DNA of 64,000 nucleotides, taken from contig NZ_CP034448.1 of NCBI RefSeq assembly GCF_003952465.1, positions 4,131,001 to 4,195,000 of the forward strand. The letters run 5' to 3'. Source of the DNA: Mesorhizobium sp. M1B.F.Ca.ET.045.04.1.1. GTDB taxonomy: Bacteria > Pseudomonadota > Alphaproteobacteria > Rhizobiales > Rhizobiaceae. Below are positions 15,071 to 23,335 of the stretch, in pieces. Position 1 is the first letter of the stretch. Each line of letters begins with the position of its first letter. The position numbers and the translations under genes were made by a program. The notes under the pieces are model-generated. The model was not told where the DNA came from, did not search any database, and saw nothing but the letters and a program-made list of their open reading frames with translations.

Positions 15071-16900
15071 TCAGTCGTTCTGCTGGCGCATGCCAAAGGT
15101 CGAGGGCTTCAGGCCGTAGCGCAGGTCGAAATCGTCGTCCGGCTGCACGCGGGGCGTGGGCGGCTTGCGGTAGTCGGGATCACCGGCCTGGCGACCGGTG
15201 TCGACCACCTCGGCGAAAGCCATGGCCTGCTGCGGTTTCGGCACGTTGCGCAGCCGCTCGACGATGCCGGCGAGGTCGACATCGTCGCCGGCTTCCGCGG
15301 GCATGGTCTGCTCGCGCTTGGCCGTTCCCGGGATGAATTCACGCGACAGCTTCTCGAATTTGAGCCGCATGGTCGTCGCCACGCCTTCACCGAAGGCGAT
15401 CGCCTCGCGCTGGCCCATCGAAGACAGGAAGGCCAGCGTCGAGGCCGAGGAATCGGCGATCGCCGAGCGGATGATCGCCTGGTCCTGCTCGTTGGCGAGC
15501 CGCATGGCGAAGAAGGTCGAGCATTGCGACAGGATGGTCGGATCGAGCTCGCCCGGACGCTGGGTGACGACGCCGAGATAGCAGCCATATTTGCGGCCTT
15601 CCTTGGCGATGCGCGACAAAGCGTGCCTGGTCGGCGCGAAGCCGAGCCGCGGATCGGCCGGCATGTAGCGATGCGCCTCCTCGCAGAGCAGGAGCAGCCG
15701 CAGCCGGCCCTCGCTCCATAGGGCAAGATCGAAGGCGAGGCGCGCCAGCACCGAGCAGACGGAGTTGACGACCTCTGACGGCATGCCCGCCATCTCGAAA
15801 CAGGTTACCGGACGCCCGTGGTTCGGCACGCGGAAGATGTTGCCGATCGTCTCGTGGATGGTGTCCTCGATCAGCCGCGAATTGAACATGAAGCGGTAGC
15901 GCGGGTCGGAGGCAGCTGATTCGATGCGCGTCCTCAGCGACTTCAGGGTCGGCCGGTCGTTCTTGCTTTCCAGGAGACCCATGCGCTCGTCGATCTGCTT
16001 GAGGAGATCGGCGATGCGGTAAGGCACCGGCGTGTCCGCCGTCAGCGCGTCGCTGCCGCGCCTGATGTAGCTGCCGGAACTAGGGTTGCGGTAGAGGTTC
16101 TTGGCGGCTGGGATGAGGTCGCGCAGGACGTCGACTTCCTCCGGCTCGGTCTCGCGTCCGCGAAACAGAACTTCGGCGAATTCGTCCAGCCTGAACATCC
16201 AGAACGGCAGGTCGAGCGTCTTGGAATCGACCTTCACGCAATATTCCGGAAGCGAGGCCGCAAACTCGTTGTGGGGATCGAGGATCAGCACGCGCAGATC
16301 CGGCCGCGCCTCGATCGATTTGCGCAAAAGCAGCGAGACTGCCGTGGACTTGCCGACGCCCGTCGTGCCGACAATGGCGAAATGGCGCGCCAGCGTGTCG
16401 TCGATGGCGATGTTGGCATCGATCGCCTCGTCCTGGGACAGCGTGCCGATGGTGATCGAGTGGCGGCCGGCGAGATCGTAAACAGCCTGCAGGTCACGGC
16501 TGCGGATGCGGTGGGCAATGGCGCCGATATGCGGATAGGTGGTGATGCCGCGGTCGAAGACCGGCTTGGCGCCAGGCTCGGCACCGTCGCGCACCTCGCC
16601 GATCAGTTCGATGCTGACCTCGATTGCGTTCTGACCCTCGTTGCTCCAGGCACGGTCAGACTTGCCGATCGCATAGACAAGGCCAACCGTGCGCGTCGCG
16701 CCAAGGTTGATGGAGATCATCTTGCCGACCGTCCACAGGCCGGTGACCGTGCCTTCGGCATCCTCGGCATAGGCGCTGATGGTGGCACGCGCGCCGTCGC
16801 ACTGCACGACGTTGCCCAGAATGCGCTTGTCGTTTTGTTGGATGTTGCGGCGCTCCTGCGAGGTCGGTTCCCCAACGGAGGCTTCGCGTTCAACAAACAT
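15071..16900 (-). CDS. HerA-type ATPase (DUF87, FtsK/HerA clan)
   Basis: It is 609 residues from the ATG at 16900; an ATG at 16918 is also possible. An N-terminal HAS-barrel-like region (about 25-110) is followed by the RecA-like ATPase: Walker A GTTGVGKST at 178-186, DPHNEFAASL nearby, and Walker B LRLLLLCEEAHRY. An arginine-finger region lies around VTQRPGELDPTILSQCS. HerA proteins are hexameric DNA translocases, in archaea partnered with the NurA nuclease in end resection. No NurA or other nuclease is adjacent; neighbours are a diguanylate cyclase and an XRE regulator. In rhizobia this appears to be a stand-alone gene. Substrate and role unknown. Confidence 0.85.
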   Translation of the reverse strand: MFVEREASVGEPTSQERRNIQQNDKRILGNVVQCDGARATISAYAEDAEGTVTGLWTVGKMISINLGATRTVGLVYAIGKSDRAWSNEGQNAIEVSIELIGEVRDGAEPGAKPVFDRGITTYPHIGAIAHRIRSRDLQAVYDLAGRHSITIGTLSQDEAIDANIAIDDTLARHFAIVGTTGVGKSTAVSLLLRKSIEARPDLRVLILDPHNEFAASLPEYCVKVDSKTLDLPFWMFRLDEFAEVLFRGRETEPEEVDVLRDLIPAAKNLYRNPSSGSYIRRGSDALTADTPVPYRIADLLKQIDERMGLLESKNDRPTLKSLRTRIESAASDPRYRFMFNSRLIEDTIHETIGNIFRVPNHGRPVTCFEMAGMPSEVVNSVCSVLARLAFDLALWSEGRLRLLLLCEEAHRYMPADPRLGFAPTRHALSRIAKEGRKYGCYLGVVTQRPGELDPTILSQCSTFFAMRLANEQDQAIIRSAIADSSASTLAFLSSMGQREAIAFGEGVATTMRLKFEKLSREFIPGTAKREQTMPAEAGDDVDLAGIVERLRNVPKPQQAMAFAEVVDTGRQAGDPDYRKPPTPRVQPDDDFDLRYGLKPSTFGMRQQND

Positions 16901-17036
16901 CGGTGACTCTGATCCCATTCCCCTGAGCGTCGACCCTATCGGATTGGAGTTAAAGTCGCGTGAGGTCGGATGGTGTAGAGCCTGTTAAGCCGGCCGGGAA
17001 AATTCGATCGAAAAGCCTCTTTCGTCGCGTTGAGAT

Positions 17037-17070
17037 TTCGATATATTGGAAAAATGGCTGATATATCGAA
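17037..17070. promoter_or_regulatory. Perfect 10-bp inverted repeat spanning the XRE start codon
   Basis: TTCGATATAT (17037-17046) and ATATATCGAA (17061-17070) are exact reverse complements 24 bp apart centre to centre. They flank the ATG at 17054. This is AT-rich against its surroundings and fits an autoregulatory operator for the regulator it overlaps, possibly also affecting the divergent herA-like gene. Confidence 0.5.
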
Positions 17071-17620
17071 CGACATCACATCCACCATCGGCAGGCGGAT
17101 ACGCTCCGAGCGGGATTTGCGGGGATGGTCGCTGGGCGAACTGGCCGACCGGTCGGCTGTTTCCAAGGCGATGCTGAGCGCCATGGAGCGCGGCATGACA
17201 AGCCCGACCGCGGCGCTCCTGGTGCGCGTTGCGTCCGCCTTCGGCATGACGCTGTCGACGCTGATCGCCCGCGCCGAAATGCAGGGCGGCGGCGTTTCCC
17301 GCAAGGACGAGCAGCCGGTCTGGCGAGATCCTGCGACCGGTTATGTAAGACGCCATCTGTCGCCGGCCTCGCAAATGCCGCTCGAACTGATCCGGGTCAG
17401 TCTGCCGGCCGGCGCAAAGGTGAGTTTCCCAGCAGCGTCCTATGCCTTCATCAAGCAGCAGATCTGGCTGATCGGCGGTCGCCTCGACTTCACGGAAGGC
17501 GATGTTGTGCACAAGCTCGAACCAGGCGACTGCCTGGCGCTCGGCGCGCCGTCGGATTGCATCTTCCATGCGCCAGGACCGGAAGCCGCCGAGTATCTGG
17601 TGGCGCTGGCCAGGGGCTGA
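17054..17620 (+). CDS. XRE-family transcriptional regulator with C-terminal cupin
   Basis: It is 188 residues from the ATG at 17054. The helix-turn-helix covers about residues 12-66 (RRIRSERDLRGWSLGELADR, SAVSKAMLSAMERG, SPTAALLVRVASAFGMTLS). The C-terminal half is a cupin sensor domain (from about QMPLELIRVSLPAGAKV to the end, including LEPGDCLALGAPSDCIF). This architecture is common in regulators of small-molecule metabolism or acetyltransferase genes. Two genes follow on the same strand, a small conserved protein and a GNAT, which are candidate targets. The inverted repeat across its start codon suggests self-repression. Confidence 0.88.
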   Translation: MADISNDITSTIGRRIRSERDLRGWSLGELADRSAVSKAMLSAMERGMTSPTAALLVRVASAFGMTLSTLIARAEMQGGGVSRKDEQPVWRDPATGYVRRHLSPASQMPLELIRVSLPAGAKVSFPAASYAFIKQQIWLIGGRLDFTEGDVVHKLEPGDCLALGAPSDCIFHAPGPEAAEYLVALARG

Positions 17621-17624
17621 TCGC

Positions 17625-17933
17625 ATGGCGCGCCGACTGAGACGCTCGCACAATCGCGGGCCGCCTCTCGACGATTACGAAGGCCCGCCATGGGGCAAGG
17701 GCGGCGCCTACATCTTCCTTGCCTGGCGCGACGCCCATGACAAGGCCTGGAAGGCGCCGAGCCAGACCATCATGCTGATGCGGCTGGAGCGGGCCGAGCG
17801 GCTTGGCCTCACCTACGAGGAATACACGCTCGAGATCCTGGAGCGCGGGCGGCACCTCAGCGAGGACGACGCCGAGCGCATCGCGGAAATCCGCCGGGCG
17901 CGCCGCCGAAGACGGACCAGTCATTTCGAATGA
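17625..17933 (+). CDS. Conserved hypothetical protein, 102 aa
   Basis: It begins MARRLRRSHNRGPPLDDYEG four bases after the XRE stop. It is rich in Arg and Trp, with WGKGGAYIFLAWRDAHDKAW and a helical stretch RLGLTYEEYTLEILERG. The ends are strongly basic (RRARRRRRTS). No membrane segment or signal peptide. I recall similar small proteins in other Rhizobiales but no function. It is likely cotranscribed with the XRE gene. Confidence 0.7.
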   Translation: MARRLRRSHNRGPPLDDYEGPPWGKGGAYIFLAWRDAHDKAWKAPSQTIMLMRLERAERLGLTYEEYTLEILERGRHLSEDDAERIAEIRRARRRRRTSHFE

Positions 17934-17970
17934 CCGCGGCTCGACACCTCACCACCTGGAGAATACCGAC

Positions 17971-18498
17971 ATGAACTCCCTTGAAATCCGGGCGTTGAGC
18001 AACGACGCGAAAACCCGCGGGATGCTGGCCGGTCTGCTGATCGAGACGGTCGCCGCCGGCGGATCGGTGAGCTTCTTGCATCCGCTGTCGCCCGATGCGG
18101 CCCATGCGTTCTGGCGCAAATCGCTGGATGCCGCCGCACGTGGAGAAAGGGCGGTGCTCGGCGCATGGGATGGCGAGACGCTTGTCGGCACCGTCACGCT
18201 GCTTCTCGATTGCCCGCCCAACCAGCCGCACCGTGCCGAGATCGCCAAGCTGATGACTCGCCTCGACTATCGCGGCAAAGGCACCGCGACCGGCCTGATG
18301 CGAGCCGCCGAGGACTTTGCCGTCGAGAAGGGACGTACCCTGCTGGTGCTGGACACCGCGCGCGAGGAGGGGGCTGCCGGGCTTTACCAAAAACTCGGCT
18401 TCACGCTGACCGGCGAGATCCCGGACTATGCGCTCAGGCCGCATGGCGGCCTTACCGGCACGCTCATCTACTGGAAGCGGATAGGCAAAGATCGATAG
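17971..18498 (+). CDS. GNAT family N-acetyltransferase
   Basis: It is 175 residues from the ATG at 17971, with CTGGAG 12 bases upstream. The acetyl-CoA binding motif is MTRLDYRGKGTATGLMRAAE, followed by LLVLDTAREEGAAGLYQKLG and FTLTGEIPDYAL. These are typical of small-molecule acetyltransferases. The substrate cannot be read from sequence. It lies 37 bp after the small hypothetical gene behind the XRE-cupin regulator, so all three may form one unit. Confidence 0.85.
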   Translation: MNSLEIRALSNDAKTRGMLAGLLIETVAAGGSVSFLHPLSPDAAHAFWRKSLDAAARGERAVLGAWDGETLVGTVTLLLDCPPNQPHRAEIAKLMTRLDYRGKGTATGLMRAAEDFAVEKGRTLLVLDTAREEGAAGLYQKLGFTLTGEIPDYALRPHGGLTGTLIYWKRIGKDR

Positions 18499-18549
18499 CC
18501 ATCAAGTCGCGACAATATGGGCCTGCCCGAAGCTCAAGGCAGGATAGAT

Positions 18550-18571
18550 GGAAGCCCGCGGCCGGGCTTCC
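18550..18571. terminator. Hairpin between convergent GNAT and FMO genes
   Basis: GGAAGCCCG and CGGGCTTCC form a perfect 9-bp stem around CGGC, 51 bases after the GNAT stop and 24 bases past the end of the minus-strand flavoprotein gene. No U-run on either strand. Confidence 0.45.
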
Positions 18572-18595
18572 ACCCTGTGTGGAAAGCGTCCGGCC

Positions 18596-20404
18596 TCAAG
18601 CCCGGTGGTAGACCTCCTGCAATCCGTAAACGGGCGTCGGCACGCCGACCTGCCTGGCCTTCAGCTGCAGCGACAGATACTGCGAGTAGTGGCGCGACTG
18701 GTGCAGGTTGCCGCCGTGGAACCACAGCGCTTCCTGCTGCGTCGGCTTCCACATGTTGCGCTGCTCGCCTTCCCACGGGCCGGGATCCTTGGTGGTGTTG
18801 GAGCCGAGACCCCAGACCTTGCCGACCTTGTCCGCCACTTCCTGTGAGATGAGGTCGGCGGCCCATCCGTTCATCGAGCCGTAGCCGGTGGCGTAGATCA
18901 CCAGATCGGCCGGCAGTTCGGTGCCGTCGACGAATTTCACAGCGGTTTCGGTGAGTTCCTGCACTCCAGCACCTGGACCGCTTTTGAGCTTGATCGAGCC
19001 GTCGATGACGAGGTCGCACGCGCCGACGTCGATGTAATAGCCGGAGCCGCGGCGCAGATACTTCATGAACAGACCCGAATCGTCATCGCCCCAATCGAGC
19101 ATGAAGCCGGCCTTTTCCAGATCCGCGTAGAACTTGGCGTCGCGCTCCTTCATCTGCTGGTAGAGCGGAATCTGGAACTCGTGCAGGATGCGGTAGGGCA
19201 GGGAGGCGAAGATCATGTCCGCCTTTCGGGTCGTCATGCCGTTCTCGACCGCCTGCTCGGAATAGAGGGCGCCGAGGCCGATATCCATCAGCGTGTCGGA
19301 CCTGACGATGTGCGTGGACGAGCGCTGAACCATGGTCACGTCCACGCCTGCTTCCCACAGCGCCGCGCAGATGTCGTGCGCGGAGTTGTTGGAGCCGATG
19401 ACGACAACCTTCTTGCCGCGGTATTTGTCCGGGCCGGGATGGGTCGAGGAATGCTGCTGCTCGCCCTTGAAAATGTCCTGGCCCTTGTATTTCGGCCAGT
19501 TCGCCTTGCCGGACATGCCAGTCGCCAGCACCAGCTGCTTCGGCTTGAGCACGATCTCCCTGCCGTCCCGCTCTACGACGACGGCCCATTCCTTGGCCTT
19601 CTCGTCATATGCGGCGGATTTCGCGGTGGTGGAGCTCCAATAATTCAGCTCCATTACCTTGGTGTACATCTCCAGCCAGTCGCCGATCTTGTCCTTCGGC
19701 GCAAAGACCGGCCAGTTCTTTGGAAAGTCGATATAGGGCAGGTGATCGTACCAGACCGGATCGTGCAGGCAGAGCGACTTGTAGCGTTTGCGCCAGGAAT
19801 CGCCTGGACGCTCGTTCTTCTCGACGATGATGGTCGGCACGCCGAGCTGCTTCAGCCGAGCACCAAGGGCAATTCCGCCCTGGCCGCCGCCGATGATGAC
19901 GACATAGGGCTGCCGAGTGTTGCCGAGTTCGGCGATTTCGTCGTCGCGCTCCTCGCGCCATGTCTTGCGGCCCTTGCCGTGGCCATGCTTGGCGCCGAGC
20001 GGGCGGGTGAAGCCCGCCTTCTCTTCATGGCCTTTCAGCTCCGCAATGGTCGTCAGCAGCGTCCAGATCAGGTCGCCCTTGAACCGCACAAGGCCAAAGC
20101 CGCGCGCCACGCCGGTCTCGAAAGTAATCCAGGCGGTGATGATGCCGCCGTCCTCCGTCGCTTCCTCGCCTTCGGCCACCGTCCAGCCGGTCGGTTTGAT
20201 GTCGGCCAGCATCGCCTGCAGCATGTCGCGGACCTGGTCGCGGCCCTCCATCGTCTTCAGGTTCCAGGTGAACGTGACGAGGTCGCGCCAGTAGCAGTCC
20301 TCCTGGAAGCAGTTGACGGCAGCATCGATGTCGCCGGCCTCCAGCGCCTTGCCGAATTTGTCGAGCAGCGCCTGCGCCTTGGTGGTGGGTGTCCTCTCGA
20401 GCAT
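18596..20404 (-). CDS. FAD/NAD(P)-dependent monooxygenase-like flavoprotein with N-terminal NTF2-like domain
   Basis: It is 602 residues from the ATG at 20404, preceded by GGAGGAAAC. Residues 1-125 look like an NTF2/SnoaL fold (KFGKALEAGDIDAAVNCFQE, AWITFETGVARGFGLVRF). The rest is a flavin monooxygenase: FAD site VVIIGGGQGGIALGARL (GGGQGG at 172-177), NAD(P) site VVVIGSNNSAHDICAAL (about 334-350), and DLVIYATGYGSMNGWA near the end. Such proteins oxidise amines, sulfides or ketones; the substrate here is unknown. It is divergent from the ilv leader and stands alone on its strand. Confidence 0.85.
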   Translation of the reverse strand: MLERTPTTKAQALLDKFGKALEAGDIDAAVNCFQEDCYWRDLVTFTWNLKTMEGRDQVRDMLQAMLADIKPTGWTVAEGEEATEDGGIITAWITFETGVARGFGLVRFKGDLIWTLLTTIAELKGHEEKAGFTRPLGAKHGHGKGRKTWREERDDEIAELGNTRQPYVVIIGGGQGGIALGARLKQLGVPTIIVEKNERPGDSWRKRYKSLCLHDPVWYDHLPYIDFPKNWPVFAPKDKIGDWLEMYTKVMELNYWSSTTAKSAAYDEKAKEWAVVVERDGREIVLKPKQLVLATGMSGKANWPKYKGQDIFKGEQQHSSTHPGPDKYRGKKVVVIGSNNSAHDICAALWEAGVDVTMVQRSSTHIVRSDTLMDIGLGALYSEQAVENGMTTRKADMIFASLPYRILHEFQIPLYQQMKERDAKFYADLEKAGFMLDWGDDDSGLFMKYLRRGSGYYIDVGACDLVIDGSIKLKSGPGAGVQELTETAVKFVDGTELPADLVIYATGYGSMNGWAADLISQEVADKVGKVWGLGSNTTKDPGPWEGEQRNMWKPTQQEALWFHGGNLHQSRHYSQYLSLQLKARQVGVPTPVYGLQEVYHRA

Positions 20405-20573
20405 CAGTTTCCTCCGGGTTTGGATCGCTTCTTGGGTGAGCGCGCCGCCGGATTGGGTTTCCGGCACCCGCAAAGTATTTCGGCAAAAGCTGCGAGGCGT
20501 CACGCCCTCCAATAGTTTGGCGCGTTTTCAATGGCTTGAACCGGCAAGGGGCCCAGAGGTGTCATTTTTGCCG

Positions 20574-20601
20574 TTGACAGGCTGCCGTACCCGCCTCTAG
20601 T
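20574..20601 (+). promoter_or_regulatory. Promoter for the ilv leader
   Basis: A consensus TTGACA (20574-20579) is followed after 16 bases by TCTAGT (20596-20601). The predicted start is near 20607-20609, so the leader-peptide ATG at 20612 would be only 3-5 bases from the RNA 5' end. Confidence 0.55.
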
Positions 20602-20611
20602 GTCCGCGCCC

Positions 20612-20662
20612 ATGAAAACGGCACTCATTCTCGTAGGCTGGCGCGTGGGCAAGGCGGTGTAA
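20612..20662 (+). CDS. ilvL: Leader peptide of the ilvIH attenuator
   Basis: This frame is too short for usual gene callers: it encodes MKTALILVGWRVGKAV and stops. Five of 16 residues are Leu, Ile or Val, including a run LILV, as expected of a peptide whose translation speed reports branched-chain aminoacyl-tRNA. A terminator hairpin follows 35 bases later and ilvI begins 121 bases after the stop. The predicted start of transcription makes it almost leaderless. It resembles alphaproteobacterial amino acid leader peptides such as trpL of Sinorhizobium. Confidence 0.75.
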   Translation: MKTALILVGWRVGKAV

Positions 20663-20696
20663 CCGCCGGGCGAAAACCTCCCATGCGCATCCCACA

Positions 20697-20718
20697 GGCT
20701 CCCTCGGGGGCCTTTTTT
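20697..20718 (+). terminator. Attenuator terminator of ilvIH
   Basis: GGCTCC and GGGGCC pair (with one G-U) around CTCG and are followed by TTTTTTAT. Upstream, GTGGG inside the leader ORF (20645-20649) can pair with CCCAC (20690-20694), a candidate competing structure. This fits transcription attenuation: stalling on Leu/Ile/Val codons would favour read-through into ilvI. Confidence 0.7.
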
Positions 20719-20783
20719 ATTGCCCAAAACCCAACTAAACGACCAGCAAATCGCCAGACGGCGGACAGTACGGGACCAGACCG

Positions 20784-22565
20784 ATGAGCAACGGACAGAA
20801 CGAGCGGCGCGAAATGACAGGTGCCGAAATGGTGGTGCAGGCGCTGAAGGACAACGGCGTCAAGCATGTCTTCGGCTATCCGGGCGGCGCCGTTCTCCCG
20901 ATCTACGATGAAATTTTTCAACAAGACGAGGTCGAGCACATCCTGGTCAGGCACGAGCAGGGCGCCGGCCATGCCGCCGAAGGCTACGCCCGCTCGACCG
21001 GCAAGGCCGGCGTTCTCCTGGTGACGTCCGGCCCCGGCGCCACCAATGCGGTGACGCCGCTGCAGGACGCACTGATGGATTCCATTCCGCTGGTGTGTCT
21101 CACCGGCCAGGTGCCGACCTCGCTGATCGGCTCCGACGCGTTCCAGGAATGCGACACGGTCGGCATCACGCGGCCCTGCACCAAGCACAATTGGCTGGTG
21201 AAGGACGTCAACGATCTCGCCGCCACGATCCATGAGGCGTTCCATGTGGCGACCACCGGGCGTCCCGGCCCGGTCGTGGTCGACATTCCGAAGGACGTGC
21301 AGTTCGCCAAGGGCATCTACGTGCCGCCGCAGACGGCGCCGCGCACCAGCTACCAGCCGAAGGTCCAGGGCGATCTGGAGAAGGTGAAGGCTGCCGTCGA
21401 GCTAATGGCTGGCGCCAAGAAGCCGATCATCTACAGCGGCGGCGGTGTCATCAATTCCGGCCCGGAGGCGAGCCATCTGCTGCGCGAACTGGTCGATCTC
21501 ACCGGCTTCCCGATCACCTCGACGCTGATGGGCCTCGGCGCTTATCCGGCTTCGGGCAAGAACTGGGTCGGCATGCTGGGCATGCACGGGACCTATGAAG
21601 CCAACATGGCGATGCATGACTGCGACGTGATGCTCTGCATCGGCGCGCGTTTCGACGACCGCATCACCGGCCGGCTCAACGCGTTTTCGCCGAATTCGAA
21701 GAAGATCCACATCGATATCGACCCGTCCTCCATCAACAAGAACGTCCATACGGACGTGCCGATCCTGGGCGATGTCGGCCGCGTGCTGGAGGATCTGGTG
21801 CGGCTGTGGCGTGCGACCGCCAAGGCCGACAAGAAGGCGCTCTATCCGTGGTGGGAGCAGATCGCGAAATGGCGCGCGCGGGATTCGCTCGCCTACAAGA
21901 TGAACAACGACGTGATCATGCCGCAATACGCCATCCAGCGGCTCTATGCGCTGACCAAGGACCTCGACACCTACATCACCACCGAGGTCGGTCAGCACCA
22001 GATGTGGGCGGCGCAGCACTATCATTTCGACAAGCCGAACCGCTGGATGACGTCGGGCGGGTTGGGCACCATGGGCTACGGGCTGCCGGCCGCGCTCGGT
22101 GTGCAGATCGCGCATCCGGACGCGCTCGTCATCGACATTGCAGGCGACGCTTCCGTGCAGATGACGATGCAGGAGATGAGCTCGGCGGTGCAGTACGAGG
22201 CGCCGATCAAGATCTTCATCCTCAACAACCAGTATATGGGCATGGTGCGGCAGTGGCAGCAGCTGCTGCACGGCAACCGGCTGTCGCATTCCTACACCGA
22301 GGCGATGCCTGATTTCGTCAAGCTGGCGGAAGCCTATGGCGGCCACGGCATCCGCTGCGACAAGCCGGACGAGCTGGACGACGCGATCAAGGAAATGATC
22401 TCGGTCAAGAAGCCTGTGCTGTTCGACTGCCGCGTGGCGACTTTAGCCAACTGCTTCCCGATGATCCCGTCCGGCAAGGCGCATAACGAGATGCTCCTGC
22501 CGGACGAGGCGACCGACGAGGCGGTGGCCAACGCCATCGACGCCAAGGGCAGGGAACTGGTGTAG
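20784..22565 (+). CDS. ilvI: Acetolactate synthase, large (catalytic) subunit
   Basis: Condenses pyruvate to acetolactate, or with 2-oxobutyrate to acetohydroxybutyrate, using thiamine diphosphate, FAD and Mg. It is 593 residues. The TPP-activating Glu is E58 in ILVRHEQGAGHAAEGYA. The FAD region includes LMGLGAYPAS and GARFDDRITGRL. The Mg/TPP motif is IAGDASVQM ending in ILNNQYMG. Some annotations call it ilvB. It sits 65 bases behind the attenuator and 78 bases before its regulatory subunit. Confidence 0.96.
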   Translation: MSNGQNERREMTGAEMVVQALKDNGVKHVFGYPGGAVLPIYDEIFQQDEVEHILVRHEQGAGHAAEGYARSTGKAGVLLVTSGPGATNAVTPLQDALMDSIPLVCLTGQVPTSLIGSDAFQECDTVGITRPCTKHNWLVKDVNDLAATIHEAFHVATTGRPGPVVVDIPKDVQFAKGIYVPPQTAPRTSYQPKVQGDLEKVKAAVELMAGAKKPIIYSGGGVINSGPEASHLLRELVDLTGFPITSTLMGLGAYPASGKNWVGMLGMHGTYEANMAMHDCDVMLCIGARFDDRITGRLNAFSPNSKKIHIDIDPSSINKNVHTDVPILGDVGRVLEDLVRLWRATAKADKKALYPWWEQIAKWRARDSLAYKMNNDVIMPQYAIQRLYALTKDLDTYITTEVGQHQMWAAQHYHFDKPNRWMTSGGLGTMGYGLPAALGVQIAHPDALVIDIAGDASVQMTMQEMSSAVQYEAPIKIFILNNQYMGMVRQWQQLLHGNRLSHSYTEAMPDFVKLAEAYGGHGIRCDKPDELDDAIKEMISVKKPVLFDCRVATLANCFPMIPSGKAHNEMLLPDEATDEAVANAIDAKGRELV

Positions 22566-22643
22566 CCGCTGGCGGCGATTTGCGGCTGGAAGCCGTGTGG
22601 AAACAGAGTTTTAGATCAAGAGTTTGAAGTCGAGATTCACGTC

Positions 22644-23216
22644 ATGAACGCACAGCTTCAGCCGACCGGCTCCGCCTATTTCATCGCCAAGGAAACCGAG
22701 AAGCCGGAAACGCACACGCTTTCCGTGCTGGTCGACAACGAACCGGGCGTGCTTGCCCGCGTCATCGGCCTGTTCTCGGGACGCGGCTACAACATCGAGA
22801 GCCTTACCGTCTCCGAGACCGAGCACGAGAAGCATCTGTCGCGCATCACCATCGTGACGCGCGGCACGCCGCATGTGCTCGAACAGATCAAACACCAGCT
22901 CGAGCGCATCGTGCCGGTGCACCGCGTGGTCGATTTGACCGTCCGCTCGCACGAGCTTGGCCAGGAGCGGCCGCTGGAGCGCGAGCTGGCGCTGGTCAAG
23001 GTCGCCGGAACCGGCGACGCCCGGGTCGAGGCGCTGCGGCTCGCAGACGCGTTCCGCGCCAGCGTCATCGACGCCAACACCGAGCATTTCATCTTCGAGA
23101 TCACCGGCAAGGGTTCGAAGCTCGATCAGTTCATCGCCATCATGAAGCCGCTCGGCCTGGTCGAGATCTGCCGCACCGGTGTGGCGGCGATGAACCGCGG
23201 CCCGCAGGGCATGTGA
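22644..23216 (+). CDS. ilvH: Acetolactate synthase, small (regulatory) subunit
   Basis: Activates the large subunit and mediates valine feedback inhibition. It is 190 residues. The ACT domain runs from THTLSVLVDNEPGVLARVIG through GYNIESLTVSETE, with the valine-binding loop NEPGVLARV. The C-terminal domain includes RVEALRLADAFRASVIDANT and FIFEITGKGSKLDQFI. Also called ilvN. It shares the ilvI transcript and hence the attenuator. Confidence 0.95.
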   Translation: MNAQLQPTGSAYFIAKETEKPETHTLSVLVDNEPGVLARVIGLFSGRGYNIESLTVSETEHEKHLSRITIVTRGTPHVLEQIKHQLERIVPVHRVVDLTVRSHELGQERPLERELALVKVAGTGDARVEALRLADAFRASVIDANTEHFIFEITGKGSKLDQFIAIMKPLGLVEICRTGVAAMNRGPQGM

Positions 23217-23335
23217 GCCCGGCGAGCATCGCTCGCACCGTCTCAATCTTCTCTCTGGTCCGGCAGTCGCCCGTCGGTGGCTTTTGCGTGTCCGCCAAAA
23301 AAGGACAATAAGACTGACATATCTGGGAGGATAAC

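Noticed and set aside
15071..17620. HerA ATPase plus XRE regulator as a phage-defence island
   Set aside because: No nuclease, SIR2, methylase or toxin partner is present and the flanks are core genes; reported only as a stand-alone ATPase.
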